Counted from the stretch's first letter, positions 47,884 through 60,879 are shown. The stretch is 64,000 nucleotides of DNA from Blastomyces gilchristii SLH14081 (GCF_000003855.2 NW_003101671.1:469817-533816); one strand, 5' to 3'. Notes: generated by a model not told the origin, from the sequence alone. Made by a program: numbers and translations.

Positions 47884-50800
47884 ATGACTGAAAGAACTAG
47901 AAACTCATGTGCTTCAATCCCTGCGAACTCTACTGCAGGCACCCAGGAGCAGCCACCCGAATCATGAATAACCCCCATGAAAGAAGTCTCAGAGGACTTA
48001 CCAATCACTTGCAGAACACCATTCTCTGCATCTGTGACAGGGGAACTCTTCAAACTCATGAATGAACCAATCTCAGTGAAGAACATTCTTGAGCATCTTC
48101 TGCAGAATCAAGCTATTTTTCTACAAGAAATGCTTACTGTCTGCAAACACTCTCAAACTGAGTCTCTAGACATGATCTTCAGAGACACCTGCAAATCAAA
48201 AAGAAACTTTCTCAAGCTGTGACCACTTAAGACCACCTATCAAATCACAATCTATAAAAGCTTTTGCAAGTTTGTATTTGAAATTAACTCACAAACCCAG
48301 CTGTGTGACATGAAAGATGAAGAAGCTATCATCTACATGATGACAGACCTCTATTACACTGAAGTCAAGAACTGGCTGAATCATCTAGAGAATGATCATG
48401 AGAGATCTCAATGATCTGTTCTCAAGACCTATCTAGAGAATAAGTTGAGAGACTCTGTGAGCTGAACAGAGAACACCTGAGCTGTGATCATCAATATTAG
48501 GAAAAGAGGTGAGAAATCTGATGAAGACTACTCACAGTGCTTCATGAAATTGTGACATGAATTGAGACCTGTGGAAACAGGGCCCTGAAACAAGACCTGA
48601 ATGATAATGTTCATGAAGAGACTGAATAAAGATATGCAGAACAAGCTCATTGAGTAAGACTCTAAGTTCTTGACTCTGAAGAAACTGATGACTCTCATTC
48701 ATCACTTGCAGATCACTGTGAGAGTCACAGACCTGTAGAGAGTGAATCATCAATCAGTCTCATAAGAGCTAGAACAACAGAGAACAGATTTATCAGGAAA
48801 AGATGACAAGACACAGAGAGATTCATATCTGACTGCTGAGCAGAGAGAGAGAGCTTCACAAGCTCTCATGAATAGAGTGTACAACAGAGAGACTAAGGAA
48901 AAGAGACTCTGCTTCATCTATTCTAAATCAGAACATCTTCATGTAAACTGTCCAGACAAATCAAAATAGGAATTTGAGAAGTTGCAGACAGAGTCAGCAA
49001 CAGCCTTCTTAAGAGTCTTGAAGCTGACATCTGAATCTGTTACTCTCTTAATGAAAATACTTGCTCACAGAGAGAGACTGCACTGCAGTACTGCTGCTCT
49101 GCAAGCATGAAAAGCATTGATGAACTCAGGATCCCAGGTCACTGTGATGTTCTTAAAGCTCACAGAGTAAATGAGCTGAAAGATGAAGACTGAGAATCTG
49201 CTCTTGTAACAAGCAGAGTGTGAGAACTCAGACCTGAGAACTGAGAGACTCACAAGAATCATCTTTGAATTGCAAGATCTCTCTGAAATCTGGAGAAGAT
49301 TTATGAAAACTGTGATTATCATGAACATCACAGATGACATGTATTTGAGACTTGCATGACTTCAAAGACACAATTCACACATAGCTGTTCATGAGTCAGG
49401 TTTATACTTCTGATCAGTGTTGACAGACTTACTCACAGAGATAGAAGTAGTTGATGCTGCAGAGTTGATTAGAGAAGACAAGCTCATCTATATGATGACT
49501 TTGTAAGTGTCTGAGGACCTTGTGATCATGAAAACTAAGCTTCAGATATCAGAGAAATACTGAGATCTCACAGAGATATTCAGCTCAGCTAAGACAGCTG
49601 AGCTTTCTTCTCACTGCAAGAAGAATCTGGCAATAGATTTGATAGAAGGACAGAAACCCTTCTGAGAATCAATCTATAAGCTCTTTCATCATGAGACAGA
49701 GGCCTTGCAGACCTATGTGAAGAAGAATCTGAAGAATAACTTTATCTGATCTTCACAGACCTCCGCAGGAGCCTCTGTGATGTTCATGAAGAAGAAGGAT
49801 GAAGATCTCAGATTGTGTGTAGACTATCATGACCTGAACTTCAAGATAATAAAGAGCTGCTACTCTCTGCCTCTGATTGAGAATGTGATCAACTGTCTCA
49901 CAGAAGCTGTTATATTCACATAACTGAATGTAATCAATGCATATGCACAGCTGTGAATACAGTCTGAGAATGAATGAAAGACTGTCTTTAGAACTGCACT
50001 GGAATTGTTTGAATATCTAGTGATGTCTTTTGATCTGACTAATGCTCTCATAATATTCCAGTCTTTCATCAATAAAACACTTCATGCATATCTGAATGTC
50101 TTTGTGATAATATATCTGAATGATGTGATGATGTACTTCATGAAGAAGAAAGAACACACTGAGCATGTGCAAAGTGTGTTAAAGGTCTTAGATGAGACAG
50201 GACTGTATGTTAAGCTCATGAAGTGCAACTTCAGTGCCTGCTGGATTAATTTCCTAGAATATGTAATCACCGCGGATGATATCCAGATGGAACCTTCACA
50301 GATTGAGACTATTCTATCATGACTAGAGTCAACTAGTATTCATGAGATTCAGATCTTTCTGAGCTTTGTGAATTTCTATAGACAGTTTATCTTTGTATTT
50401 ATGAGAATCTTCTTGGCCCTTACAGACATGCTGAAGGATGAAAATAAGAAGAAGTCATCCTGTGAATGAAGAATGAAAAGATTGTTGAGAAGAGAGAACT
50501 ACAAGGACTTTCTTATCTCAGAAGCTTGCAGAGTCTTTGCAAGATTGAAACAGACATTCACAGATGCAGTGATGCTGTTTCACTTTGATTTCTTACTCTT
50601 AATCAGATTGAAGACAGATGCCTTCTTCTTTATAATTTCAGAAATAGTCTCATAACTACAGTCAAATGAGAACTGAGTTTCAGTGATCTTTTTCTCACAG
50701 AAGATGCAACTCATAGAGATCAACTATGACATTCATGATCAGAAGCTTCTTATGATAGTGGAATTCTTTCATCACTGATGTCACTACTTTGAGAGCCTTG

Positions 50801-52809
50801 CAACAGTGATTACTGTTAGAACTGATCATGACAGCTTACAACAGTTTACTTCAATCAAGAAACTCTCACAACAGCAGGTTCACTGAGCTCAGAGACTGAG
50901 TGAGTTCTGATTCAAGATAGAACATATCAAGAGAACTAAGAACTCAGTGGACAGACCCTCTCACAGGCCAGACTATGTTAAGAAGACCAGGGCAACAGAC
51001 ACAGAGGAACTAGAGAAGGCAGAAAAGCTTTATGAAATGCTCAGACTGAGTGTTGTAAAGAGATTGACTGAAGAGTCTCTCAATCCCTTATAAGAGAAGA
51101 GGAAGAAGAGAGAGAAGAAGCCTGCACAACTACTCTCTACAACACTGAGAGTCAACACTCTGAGAATCTCTGTGAGAATCCTTGAAGAGAGTATCTATAA
51201 TCTGAAGAGTTTGCAGGCTTTGAGAAGCACTGTGAAAGATCTGATGTAAGAAGAAACAGAGTACAAGTCTTCATAAGATCTTCTATTCAGATTGTCTAAA
51301 CTGTAACTGAAGAATGAATATACTCAGCATATTCAGAAACTGCTCACAGCAGGGATCAATTCTGCAGAAACAAAGAATTGAAGAGACTTAAATGATCTCT
51401 TATGAAGAGAGAGTCAGATTTATGTGCCTGTGAATAAGTTTCTATGTGTAGAACTCATTAAAAGGTATCATGACTCTTCTCTAGCAGGTCATTTTACAGA
51501 TACTAGAACTCATGAGCTGCTTGTAAGAAAATACTTCTGACTGAAGATGCAAGAACTTGTGAAGAAGATAGTGAATTCTTATACTATTTGTCAGGGTTCA
51601 TGAGTAGTGTGGTCCAGGTCATATGAAGAACTTACTCCTCTACTCATTCTGCAGAAACCTTAGAAACAGCTAGGAATGAATGCTCTTATGAGCCTCTCTG
51701 AAAGCAAGAACATATATAATGCCTGCTTTGACAGTGTGCTGATGATAGTGAATTGCTTCATCAAGATGACACACTTTATATTCACCTGCAAGAACTTGAA
51801 GTCAAAGGATTTGACTCACATCTTCATCTGTAATGTGATCTGATTGCATGAATTGTCTGCAAACATTGTCTCAGATAGAGAATCAATCTTCACAGAAGAG
51901 TTCTGATCTGACCTGATAACTATACTGAAGATCTTGTGAGATCTAAGTATGACTTTTCATTAACAGACAGATGATCAGACAGAATACCTGATAAGTATAT
52001 TGAAACAGTATCTGCAGTGCTTTGTCAATTACAATCAGAATGACTGAGTGCATTGATTGTTACTTGTGAAGTTCATGTATAACAACTCAAAGCATGTCAG
52101 CACAGGCAAAACCCTCTTTGAGATGCTCACTGAGACTTATTCACAGATGATCTTGATGGACCTGTGAGAGTACACTATAGAGTGTGGTAATGTCTGTGAA
52201 CAGGCTGAGAGAATTCAGAAGATCCGGGAGAAAGCTCACAAATTCTTGAGAAAGGCTCAAGAGTATCAGAAGAGATACTATGACTTCAAGCACATTACAA
52301 AGAGTTTCAAGAAAGATGATAGAGTCTGACTAAGTCTAGAAAACATTATTATATGAAGATCTAGTAAGAAGCTGAATCTCTTGCAGACAGAGCCTTGTAA
52401 GATAATAAAGAAAGTTAGCTCACAGTTCTACAGATTGAAACTGTCACCTGAGTTGCAGATGTATAATGTTTTTTATGTCTCTTTGCTCTGTGAATATAAG
52501 GATTTCTCAGAAGAGAATTCTGTGACTCATCACTCTATCTGCAAAGTATTAGAGAGTGAAAGAGAATATCAGGTCAAAGAAATTATTGACTCAGAGAAGT
52601 GAGGTCATAAGCTCTGATTCAAGGTTCAGTGACAAGGATATTCTGACAAGATGAATGAGTTTACTTGAGAACTATTCAGATAGATAAGACATCTGCAGAA
52701 GCTGAGACATGACTTTCATGCTGTGAATTCTGATAAGCCAGAATGACATGATCTTCACTAAGAACCTGATTGTGACAAAGATATTAACACTGTCATTTGC
52801 AAATTCTAG
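47884..52809 (+). pseudogene. gag-pol: gag-pol polyprotein of chromovirus B2
   Basis: From ATG 47884 to TAG 52807 one reading phase of 1641 codons carries every domain with no frameshift; only point stops (mostly TGA) break it. Gag core near residues 100-300. Zinc knuckle at 48910-48952 (residue 343), second Cys changed to Tyr. Protease ALMNSGSQ at 49114 (usual Asp is Asn). RT about 49720-50330, with LCVDYHDLN, FEYLVMSFDLTNA and IYLND (usually YxDD). RNase H about 50500-50960, ending HIKRTKNSVDRPSH. Integrase zinc domain about 51430-51600, core to about 52010 with an intact Asp in VSDRESIF and a Glu in QTEYL. Chromodomain 52555-52690 (YQVKEIIDSEK, FKVQWQGYSD, TW). A single gag-pol frame is common in fungal chromoviruses. 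Confidence 0.9.
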
Positions 52810-53820
52810 TCTACAAGATAATGAGTTTCTACTGGGATGAACAGTCTGCAGTGTATGCAAGGGAAGAAGAAAACATGTTCTCATTAAAGCTAAAAAACAA
52901 GAAAATAAACAGGGCCATGAATGCAATTTAGAGATCAATAAAGAAAAAACAAAGAAAACTCACATTCACACTATCAATATCTGTAACACTCAATTCTCTC
53001 ATAACTATCAATTTCTCTCTTCAAAGAAGCAGAGAGTATCATGCTCATGATACAGACAATTGTTGCATTTGATGTGAAGGCTGTCAGAAATGCACAGACT
53101 TCAGAGAAGCTGAACATCAGAGCACACACAGTTGCAGCAGAACCTTGAAGACTGATCATCTGCACATGTGATCAGATATCTCTTATAAAGCTGTGTTCAC
53201 TCTCTCAGTTGTGCTGAAGTATTCAGCTCAGAAACAATGAGAATATGAAGAGAGAGCTCATCTGCCCAGGTCAACTTCTGTCACAAATTCATAGCATTCA
53301 CATTGCCTTGACTACTCAGATTTTGCAGGTATCTGAGGACCTATCTCTCATTGACAATGGAATTGTGGAAATGCACCGCGGCGCGAGGATCATTGATAGA
53401 GAACCTAGGCATATTCACATATGCCTGGTCAGAGATTGTGTGAGCAGGGAGAGGGTGATCATAGGCCTGCAGGACTGCAGGAGGCACTGACAACATCAGA
53501 AGCTTTGCAAGAACTGTCAGCTAGAATCTGCAAGGAATTACTTGTGAGAAGACTTACAGCAAAGAGAGAGACTGCACTGCTTGAAGCCAGGGGCTGGCCT
53601 GAAGAAGAGATGAGGTGAGCCGCTGGCCTGAAGATTGGGTACAGTGGTGAGGCTGAGAAGGGTGAAGACACAGTTGTGAATGACAGTGTCCCTGCTTCAT
53701 CAGCTGGTAAAAAGTGACCAGAGGAGTCACAGGGATGCTCACAAGAAGCTCAGTGATAATCAGACATTGTTTGTGAAGATGTTGAAATTGAAAAAATTTT
53801 TATTCTTGAGAAGTTCTTGA
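52810..53820 (+). pseudogene. Extra post-integrase coding region of family B
   Basis: Between the pol stop and the 3' LTR lie about 1.77 kb that gypsy elements do not usually have. Plus-strand frames are open in blocks. A Cys/His-rich stretch at about 53035-53150 reads CCI-CEGCQKCTDF...HQSTHSC. A block at about 53245-53490 includes DLSLIDNGIVEMHRGARIIDREP. A charged block at about 53421-53700 includes LSARICKELLVRRLTAKRETALLEARGWPEEEM. The same region is present in B1 (about 19150-18290, reverse), so it belongs to the family. The opposite strand is also open in both copies (53742-53459; 18294-18614), so the coding strand is not certain. I do not recognise a known protein. Confidence 0.5.
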
Positions 53821-54568
53821 ACTAATACACAGACATTGTCAGGAACACTCTCTCTCTGTCATCTGAATGAAAACACTTTATGAATGAATGAGAATACTCA
53901 CAGTTTGTGAGAATGAAAGCTGTTACAGAAAAAGAGAAAAGAAGATGAGATTCTGCAGATAGATCTAGAATATTTATACTACTCTAGAGAGATTTACTTA
54001 CACTGTGAGTGATTTCATGAAACAGCCAGATCACTCTAGTAAACAAGAGTGATTGTGAATTGCAGGCCTGGATCTTTCTATGTGACTATAAAGAGTGATT
54101 GCAGACTGCAGACATCTTGATTCTACAATTCTACAGAGTTGGTGATAGAATGGAAAATTCCTCACAATTCTACAGTGTCAAAGAGCAATGATTTGTGAGA
54201 ATGAATGAAAGATCAACTCATGAATGTTTCTCTTTGATAAGGGTGATCTCACAGAGAGTGATTCATCTGTGAGATAGATCTGTGTGATGATCACACAAGA
54301 ACCTTGTGAAAATGATTGAGAGTCAACTGAAACCCTTCTGTATGAAAGATGTGAGATGAATCTGTATGATAGTCAGAGAAGAATCTGTAGGTCACAAAGA
54401 ACCTCACAGAACAAGGAACTGAGTGACAGACTCTTTTCTCTTCATAATAACAAGGGATTTTTTCTCACTGAGGTTTTTTACAGATGTGAAGAGTTTTTAG
54501 TGAGTATCACTGCAGTGCTGAGCTGACTATGAAGTCACTCAGTGAAAGGCTTCACAGATGAAGCCTTA
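53821..54568. other. 3' untranslated region of B2
   Basis: No convincing frame. It holds a series of similar words, such as CTGTGTGATGATCACACAAGAACC and CTGTATGATAGTCAGAGAAGAA, that look like drifted direct repeats. The same array is seen in reverse in B1 near 17560-17780. Confidence 0.5.
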
Positions 54569-54582
54569 GAGAGGGGGGGGTA
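54569..54582 (+). other. Polypurine tract of B2
   Basis: AGAGAGGGGGGGGTA directly before the 3' LTR, the primer site for plus-strand DNA synthesis. Its mirror in B1 (about 17366-17380) has drifted to a shorter purine run. Confidence 0.85.
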
Positions 54583-54839
54583 TGTAAGAAATCCCGCTCC
54601 TCGCGGATCCTTTATCCCTATTCCTATCTCTCATGTAATCAATAGGGCTAGCGGCCCTTGGCTACACACAACTATATAGACTGAAGTTCACGAATACTAT
54701 TTGCAACTCAGCTTGAATGCTATTATACACTTGACCTCTACATTTATCTTCCTACCATGAACACTTCTAGTAGTTAACAGTACATATCATGCCAAGCTGC
54801 AAACACCTGAATAATCGCCTGCGAGCACTTATTCTTACA
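54583..54839 (+). repeat. 3' LTR of B2
   Basis: 257 bp with the same ends as the 5' LTR. It differs from it by a modest number of transitions (for example TCTCATGTAATC here, TCTCGCGTAATC in the 5' LTR). Followed by TAGCA. Confidence 0.95.
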
Positions 54840-54844
54840 TAGCA

Positions 54845-57739
54845 GCTCATATGTTAATAATATTAATCTTATTAGTTTCAAATATCTCTTTCTCTTAACT
54901 GCTTCAGGAATTTTACACTTATGTAGTCTCATTAAACTTCTAAAAACCCTTTGAGAGAAAATAGAAGAAGAGTGCTACAGAGTTCATAAGACATCAGCTC
55001 ATCACTATGAGATCATCTCTAAAAAAAACTCTTTGAGAAAAAATGAGAAGTCTTAAGTGATATTTCTTACTCAACATCTCTGATCTGTAGTGAGATAATC
55101 TCTACTAGCTGTCTCATAGCTTGTAATCTCTTTCTCAGCATTTTTCAAATGCTTAAGCAGTTCTCACAAATTCTCTGATAATGTATAATTTTCTCATTTT
55201 ACAAGATATTGAAGCTTACTGTAATATATTTACTTATTCAATATTTTCTTTACAAGATATTCAGTATCACTCTTAATCTTGATATTATTCAGTCAAGACA
55301 GCTCTGCTCTGAGACATTACTTATAGAGCTTTAAATAGAAATTGTGAAAAACAGAATAAATTGATTTCAATTCTGAGAGTAATTTCAACTTATATATCTG
55401 CTTACTTATCACTCTTATTACTGAAAAAGATTCTAGTCACTACTCACTGAGCTTCTTACATAGTCTTATTATCTTGATATTCTTTGCTGAAAGTAGTATT
55501 TAATTCTCTATTAAGAACTCTATTAAAAGATGTTTTTAATTATAGTATTCTATCTACTACTTCTAAGTATAGTAGATGCTTTTCACTGTCTTCTCATGAA
55601 TTTTATTTAAAAGTTTCAATCTCACTTTTACTTCTGACACTGAGAGATACTCTGTTCTTTATATCTGTTCAACATTCTGACTGTCTATTCTTTTCTTTAA
55701 AATGTTATTCATGATGTCACTGACTAATGAAGAATTATATTCATAATAAGTATAGAAAGAAGATATCTTTAAGATTGTATTCTTTATATTATTATATATG
55801 AATTTAGTAATCAGAAGATGTTTAGACTAATCATTCTAATAATATAAATAGAATACTTAAAGATGCTGTTCTAATATCTGATTCTGATATTCAGTCTGAT
55901 CATCTGTCTGTGAATGAAATACAGTACTGAGAAGACATCTTATTATAAGATAATAGTAAAAGACTGATCAGTATTTGCTGATAAAGAGAGATTCTTGATC
56001 TGTTATTAATGACTTCAGAGCACTGTGATCATAAATAATAATATCTAAAAACAGATCAGCTAATTTAGAGGCTTTAATCTTTTTATAAGTAGAAATATAT
56101 TTAGTCATCTTCATAAAGCAGTTAATAATAATCAAAATTAAGTCATATTCTTTGACTCTTATTGACTTCAGTAGATTAACTATGAAATTCATCAATAGAT
56201 TCTGTTATAAGCTCTTTGAAACAGACAGTAATATCAACTCATTATATTACTTATACTGCAGAATCTTTATTCTTTGATAGATATTATAAGTTATAATATA
56301 CTCTTTAATATCTGTCTGAAGCTTGTTTTAAATATATTTATATTTTAAAAGTGTCTCAGTCTTCTCTAACCTGAAGTGTCTTATATGAAAATCATTATGA
56401 TAAATTCTCAATAACTTCTGATACATCACTCTGCTATGAGAGATAAAGACTGAACTATTCAGCAGTAGAAGTTCATATTCTTCTAGTTATCAGTGACTTG
56501 ATTTCTTAGCAGTACTGTCTCACTCAGAGTCTGTCTCTTTCAAGTTTAAACTGAATTCTTTCTTCTTCAACTTCTGAATTCAAGCTGCAGTAGAGATGTC
56601 TCTCTTCTGTAATTTATTAATGAATTCTAAAAGTAGTTAAGTTAAAAGATTGTAGACTGTTTTATTCTTTATCAGTTCAATGATAGTAAGATATAATATA
56701 AGAAGCTCATGATCTTCAGTGTTAATTCTCTGCAGAGATCTGAGTTTTCTTTCATCTTCTATACTGAGATATGCAGCTGTCTTACTGATGTCATTTCTGA
56801 GTTTCAGAGAATCTCAATCTTCTACAGTCAGCTTCTTCTGCAGTGATGACAGAGATTCTTTTATAGAATTCTTCTCTGTATCAATGATATTATAATCAGA
56901 CTGTCTAGACAGTGTGTAAGTGAGATTAAGTCAATCTGAACAGTATTAGATATAGAAATCATACTCTGAAAGCAGCTTTATTCACCTGGATTGATATTCT
57001 ATCAAGCTCTTTGTTGTTAAGAAGTAATGTAGATTTGTATAATCAGTGAGAACTTACACTGAGTACTTACTACTCTGAAGATAATGTCATCAGATCTTAA
57101 AGAATTTGACAATTACTAATATCTCTTAATCATGAGTATTATATCTTCTCTGTGTAAGTGATAACTTCTTGAAGAAGAAGATCACTGATCTCTATTCACA
57201 GTGTCTTATAGACTCTGTGAAAAAGTCTTCTCTTACAGACATTTCATTGTCTGTATTCTCAGAGATTATTATTCTTTGATTTCTTTAATATTGAAAGGCC
57301 TTTAGTGTCAACTGTGAAAAGATTTCGGACTTCATTTTCAGATACATCAGTCTCACACTGACTGAGTAAGTCAGAGTTAAAGTGATTCAGTATTATGACA
57401 TCTGTAAAAGCTTGTTTCAATTCTGCAAATGCCTGCACAGTGTCTTGAGTGAGAGTAAATGATCTCATTTTCCTGTCTTTCACACTTCTCTTTAACAGAT
57501 CTGTAAGAGGGACAGTAATTTATGAATATGTATAGATGAATTGTCTGTAGAAATTTGTAAATTCTAGAAACATCTGTATCTTGTGATACATCTGCAGTAC
57601 TGGTCAGTTCTCAATGATGCAGACTCAGCTTCTGTTCATTGAAATGCTGTTCATCTCAATAATATAATCTAAGAAATCAATATCCTGCATGTAGAATGAG
57701 CATTTTTCAGTATTTGCATAGAGTTAATACTGTCTCAAG
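54845..57739 (-). pseudogene. pol: Ty3/gypsy family F pol: RT end, RNase H, integrase, chromodomain
   Basis: Minus strand, right to left. End of RT (about 57739-57540) with YANTEKCSFYMQDIDFLDYII-type wording. RNase H start (57483-57259): AFAELKQAFTDVIILNHF and ETDVS. Integrase core (56195-55968): MNFIVNLLKSIRVKEYD (usual Asp is Asn) and SLITDQESLF (second Asp intact), then QTEYQNQILEQHL with the Glu. Chromodomain (about 55265-55140): YLVKKILNK, LQYLVKWENYTLSEN and a Trp. So F is a third chromovirus family, distinct from A and B in wording. It is truncated in RT at the right by a less-mutated island. At its left B2 has inserted or is adjacent. Many stops; not functional. Confidence 0.85.
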
Positions 57740-58140
57740 TGCAACCGCTCCACCAAGAACTCGCTCGATTTTTCGAATAAGAACCCGCCGATAGATCCAT
57801 CGAAAGGCCCTCGATCATACAAGCATTTTGACCCCATCGCCGACCGCATACCCCGTGTGGTGGTGAAGATATTCAGTCAAACATGAACCAGACATTGTTC
57901 AAAACTCCTGTGTGGGATTATCCCCCGTTCACCCCTACCACACCACAACCCCGGGCCAAATTGCCATACAAATTGTAAGGTGAAGAAACCTAGCCATATG
58001 CACCAATTTTCTTGATTTTGGAAGATTCTCAATCTGTAATTGTGAAGATATCTGAGAAGTGATCTCTGTGAAAACCCTGGCCATCTTTGATGTTTCAAAA
58101 CATTAACACCAAGTCTCACTCTTATACTGTCCTTCTCAAT
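57740..58140. other. Less-mutated GC-normal island, origin unknown
   Basis: About 400 bases with ordinary base composition and many CpG sites (AACTCGCTCGATTTTTCGAA, GCCGACCGCATACCCCGTG). Both sides are AT-drifted repeats. A plus-strand frame of about 48 codons (CNRSTKNSL...VVVKIFSQT) ends in TGA at about 57883, and the minus strand has an 80-codon frame at 57877-58119. Neither is recognisable. It could be unique host DNA, a young repeat not otherwise in the window, or the 5' end of the LINE that follows. The family A or B LTRs do not match it. Confidence 0.6.
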
Positions 58141-59231
58141 CTAGCACATCCTCAGCAGAAAAATATAAAAAGATACCTCAGCAAGAGCATTCAATATATA
58201 ATCAGTGAACAATAAGTCAACAGCACATCAACAATTATAAAATCAGTATATTTCAAGATCTGACTGAGCCTTTAATCCCTGCACAGTGAGATATATTAAA
58301 TCTAGTTTTAATATCTCAATATTTAATAGATTCTGCAAGAGATTGAGAACAGCAATACTAGATTTCTATTGAATTTGAGAATTAACTCTATATTGATATA
58401 ATCATTGACAAAGTCTTCTATTTTGAGATATAAATAACCAGTTCCTCTACATTCTGTTAATAATATTTATATTATTATATAGAAACAGACTTATATTCTC
58501 TATAATATCAAGACTATGAAGAGAGAAAGTCTTGATAGAGAATATACAGTAGTATATATCTTAGCAGTTTCTATCTCATTCTTCTGCAGCAGTTAATGCA
58601 ACAAAAAAAGATCTTAGAAATAGTTTTTTACTTCTCTTAAAAAAGTAAGATGTTTTTCTCTGAGTTTTATATAATATTCTTATAAAGAATTAAAAACAGA
58701 GCTGTTTTCTATCATAATTTCATATTCTTTTAAGTAAGAATTACTTTTTCAGTGACTGAAGAGCTTTCATTAATACTTAATTCTTTTTTACACTCTTTAT
58801 CAACTGATTTGAGTTGCACACTTATTGTGTGAGAAGAATTGAATGATTTAGAATAAAATTGAATAGTTTTAATCAATTTCTCTGTAAAAAATTAATTTAT
58901 TTTTTATCAGTTTTTCTCTCAAAAACTGTCATATTATCTGATTTATTATCAATTGATATCATACTTTTCCTCACTGTATTTCAAGAAAGAGATTATAAAG
59001 ATTTTATTGATTTATCTTAAAAATCAATTTTAGTTTATTAGATTCTCTTCAACAATCTAATCTAGTTACTGAACTAGTGTGAAAAAAATCAGGTATTTTA
59101 TACATAAAAGTCTTGTATTCTTCTTTTGAAACAGTCTGACCAACTTTTCAATTGAAAACAGACTTATAAATCTCTTAATTAAAACAGTCTGATCAACTTT
59201 TCAAAAGAGTTTAATAAATATCTCAATTGAA
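58141..59231. other. AT-rich stretch before the LINE, perhaps its 5' UTR or ORF1 start
   Basis: No frame or motif I can support. It ends in the assembly gap. Repeated AACAGTCTGA(C/T)CAACTTTTCAA occurs at 59130 and 59180, a ~50-bp direct repeat. Position directly upstream of LINE ORF1 makes a 5' UTR likely, but no other full-length copy is here to compare. Confidence 0.4.
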
Positions 59232-59331
59232 NNNNNNNNNNNNNNNNNNNNNNNNNNNNNNNNNNNNNNNNNNNNNNNNNNNNNNNNNNNNNNNNNNNNN
59301 NNNNNNNNNNNNNNNNNNNNNNNNNNNNNNN
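59232..59331. other. Assembly gap of 100 N
   Basis: Exactly 100 N, the usual placeholder for a scaffold join of unknown size. The flanking sequence on the two sides may not be truly adjacent. Confidence 0.99.
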
Positions 59332-60604
59332 CTCAAATGCTATTTCTAAGATTGAAATTCTGAGAAGAAGAAAGAAAGAAGAAATAGAGACATAACAAGT
59401 TCTTGAAATACAGAAACATGAAAAAGTAAGCAAGATTCTTGAAAAGCAGTATCTGAGTGAGATAAATAAAGAAGTTCTGTTAATTCTTCATACTCAGACT
59501 AGACAACTACAGAAGATAATCAAGTTCAAACTTGGAATTTCAAACACAGTTCAAAAAACATTGAAAATTTCTAGTATAATCACTGACTCATTATTTTACT
59601 CTTCTTCTTTTTCTACTTCTTCTTCTTCTTTAAATTAAAAGAAAATATATGCTCAAGCAGCTGAATCTGCTGTCTCTAAATCTGCTATCTCAAAATCCAC
59701 TTAAAATTCTGAGAAAACTGAGAAGAATACTGCTCATACTTCTATTCATAGAAAAGTGAAGAAAAAAATATAAAAAGAGAAAAACTTTCAAATCTTCAGA
59801 AATAGAAAACTTATTCTCAAAGTCTTAAATCAGAATATCTTACAAAGAAACAAGCTAATCTTAAATCTCATTTTCAGAATCAGAAATGAAATTAATCAGC
59901 AGTTCTTTTCTCAGTTAATGACTGATATTAAAGTTTAAAAATCAGTTATAGCTTCAATTGAGTCATCATTCTTTGAAAACTTCATCATTCTGACTACAAT
60001 GTCTGAATTCAGTGCAGAATTCCTTATTCAGAATGAGAATCTCTGAAAATCAGTAGTAGAATCTTTGCTAAACACAATAATTCTATCTAAGAGAGATAAA
60101 AAGTGACATAAATTCATTCTTTATGATATTTCAGTTGAAATTTTTGACTGTGAAGAAGAAATACTACTCCTCAAAAATAAGTTAGAAGAATACAACTCTA
60201 TTCAACTGAGAAAAGAGCCTGTATAACTAAATTCAATTGAGTTCAGACAAAGTAGAAGAAATGTCTCTGTTCTAGTACATATAAAGATACTTAAACAGTG
60301 AAAGATCTCTGAAGTAAGAGTAGCAGATTTGAAAATAAGAGTTCATGAATACAAAGACTCAAGAATGAATCTCAAAGCTCAAACACAGTGTTCAAACTGT
60401 CAAAGATATGAACACTTTACAATCTCATGTTTTAGAGACTCAAAATGTGCATTCTGTATCAGAGATTACAAAACTAGTGAGCATAAATATGAAACATGCT
60501 TAAAAAGAGATGAAATATGTCAATATACTATGCTTAAGTGCTCTAATTGCAAAGAAAAATATGTATCTAGCTCAAAAGAATGTATATTTACTTCAAGAAC
60601 TTAA
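59332..60604 (+). pseudogene. LINE L8 ORF1 (nucleic-acid-binding, gag-like)
   Basis: Plus-strand frame with a charged, coiled-coil-like start (EILRRRKKEEIE), a Ser/Ala-rich middle and a clean 91-codon end (60329-60604). That end holds CCHC zinc knuckles: CSNCQRYEHFTISC at 60389-60430 (CX2CX4HX4C), CAFC...SEHKYETC at about 60449-60500 and CSNC...SSKEC at about 60539-60585. This triple knuckle is the usual C-terminus of ORF1 in I/Tad/Jockey-type LINEs, where it binds the element RNA. The N-terminus is lost in the gap. In-frame stops are mostly TGA, with single TAA. Confidence 0.8.
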
Positions 60605-60879
60605 AAGAACTGAAGAAAAGATAAAGCTCAAAGTCAATCTAGAACTTAAGAGAAGAGTCAAGTCAGTAAACTTATAACTATAAGCTTAAAAAGAAGAAAC
60701 TCTTAACTATCTAAATCTTCAATCTTCAATTCTCCAGCTAAATGTAAATAGAATTTGAATTCTTAAACTTCTATTAAAATTAGAGAATTGAGAAATGACT
60801 CTGATGATAAGCTAGATATAATACAAGCAGTTAAGATTGCTACTTTTCAAAATAGTTATAATCTACTATCTGATAATAG

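Larger units (their letters stand above)
47595..54839 (+). mobile_element. Complete family B chromovirus B2 (7.25 kb, TSD TAGCA)
   Basis: Two 257-bp LTRs (47595-47851, 54583-54839) bracket a single gag-pol frame, an extra region of about 1.8 kb and a polypurine tract. The target duplication TAGCA is at 47590-47594 and 54840-54844. It is far less mutated than B1: Gly, Pro and Arg codons survive often enough to see most domains. The remaining damage is still transitions. Together with the near-identical LTRs this points to a young insertion that has gone through only part of the mutation process. It landed next to, or inside, family F. Confidence 0.95.

Noticed and set aside
57877..58119. 80-codon minus-strand ORF as a host gene
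   Set aside because: No recognisable motif, no splice context I can support, and the flanks are dead repeats; reported only as part of the island.
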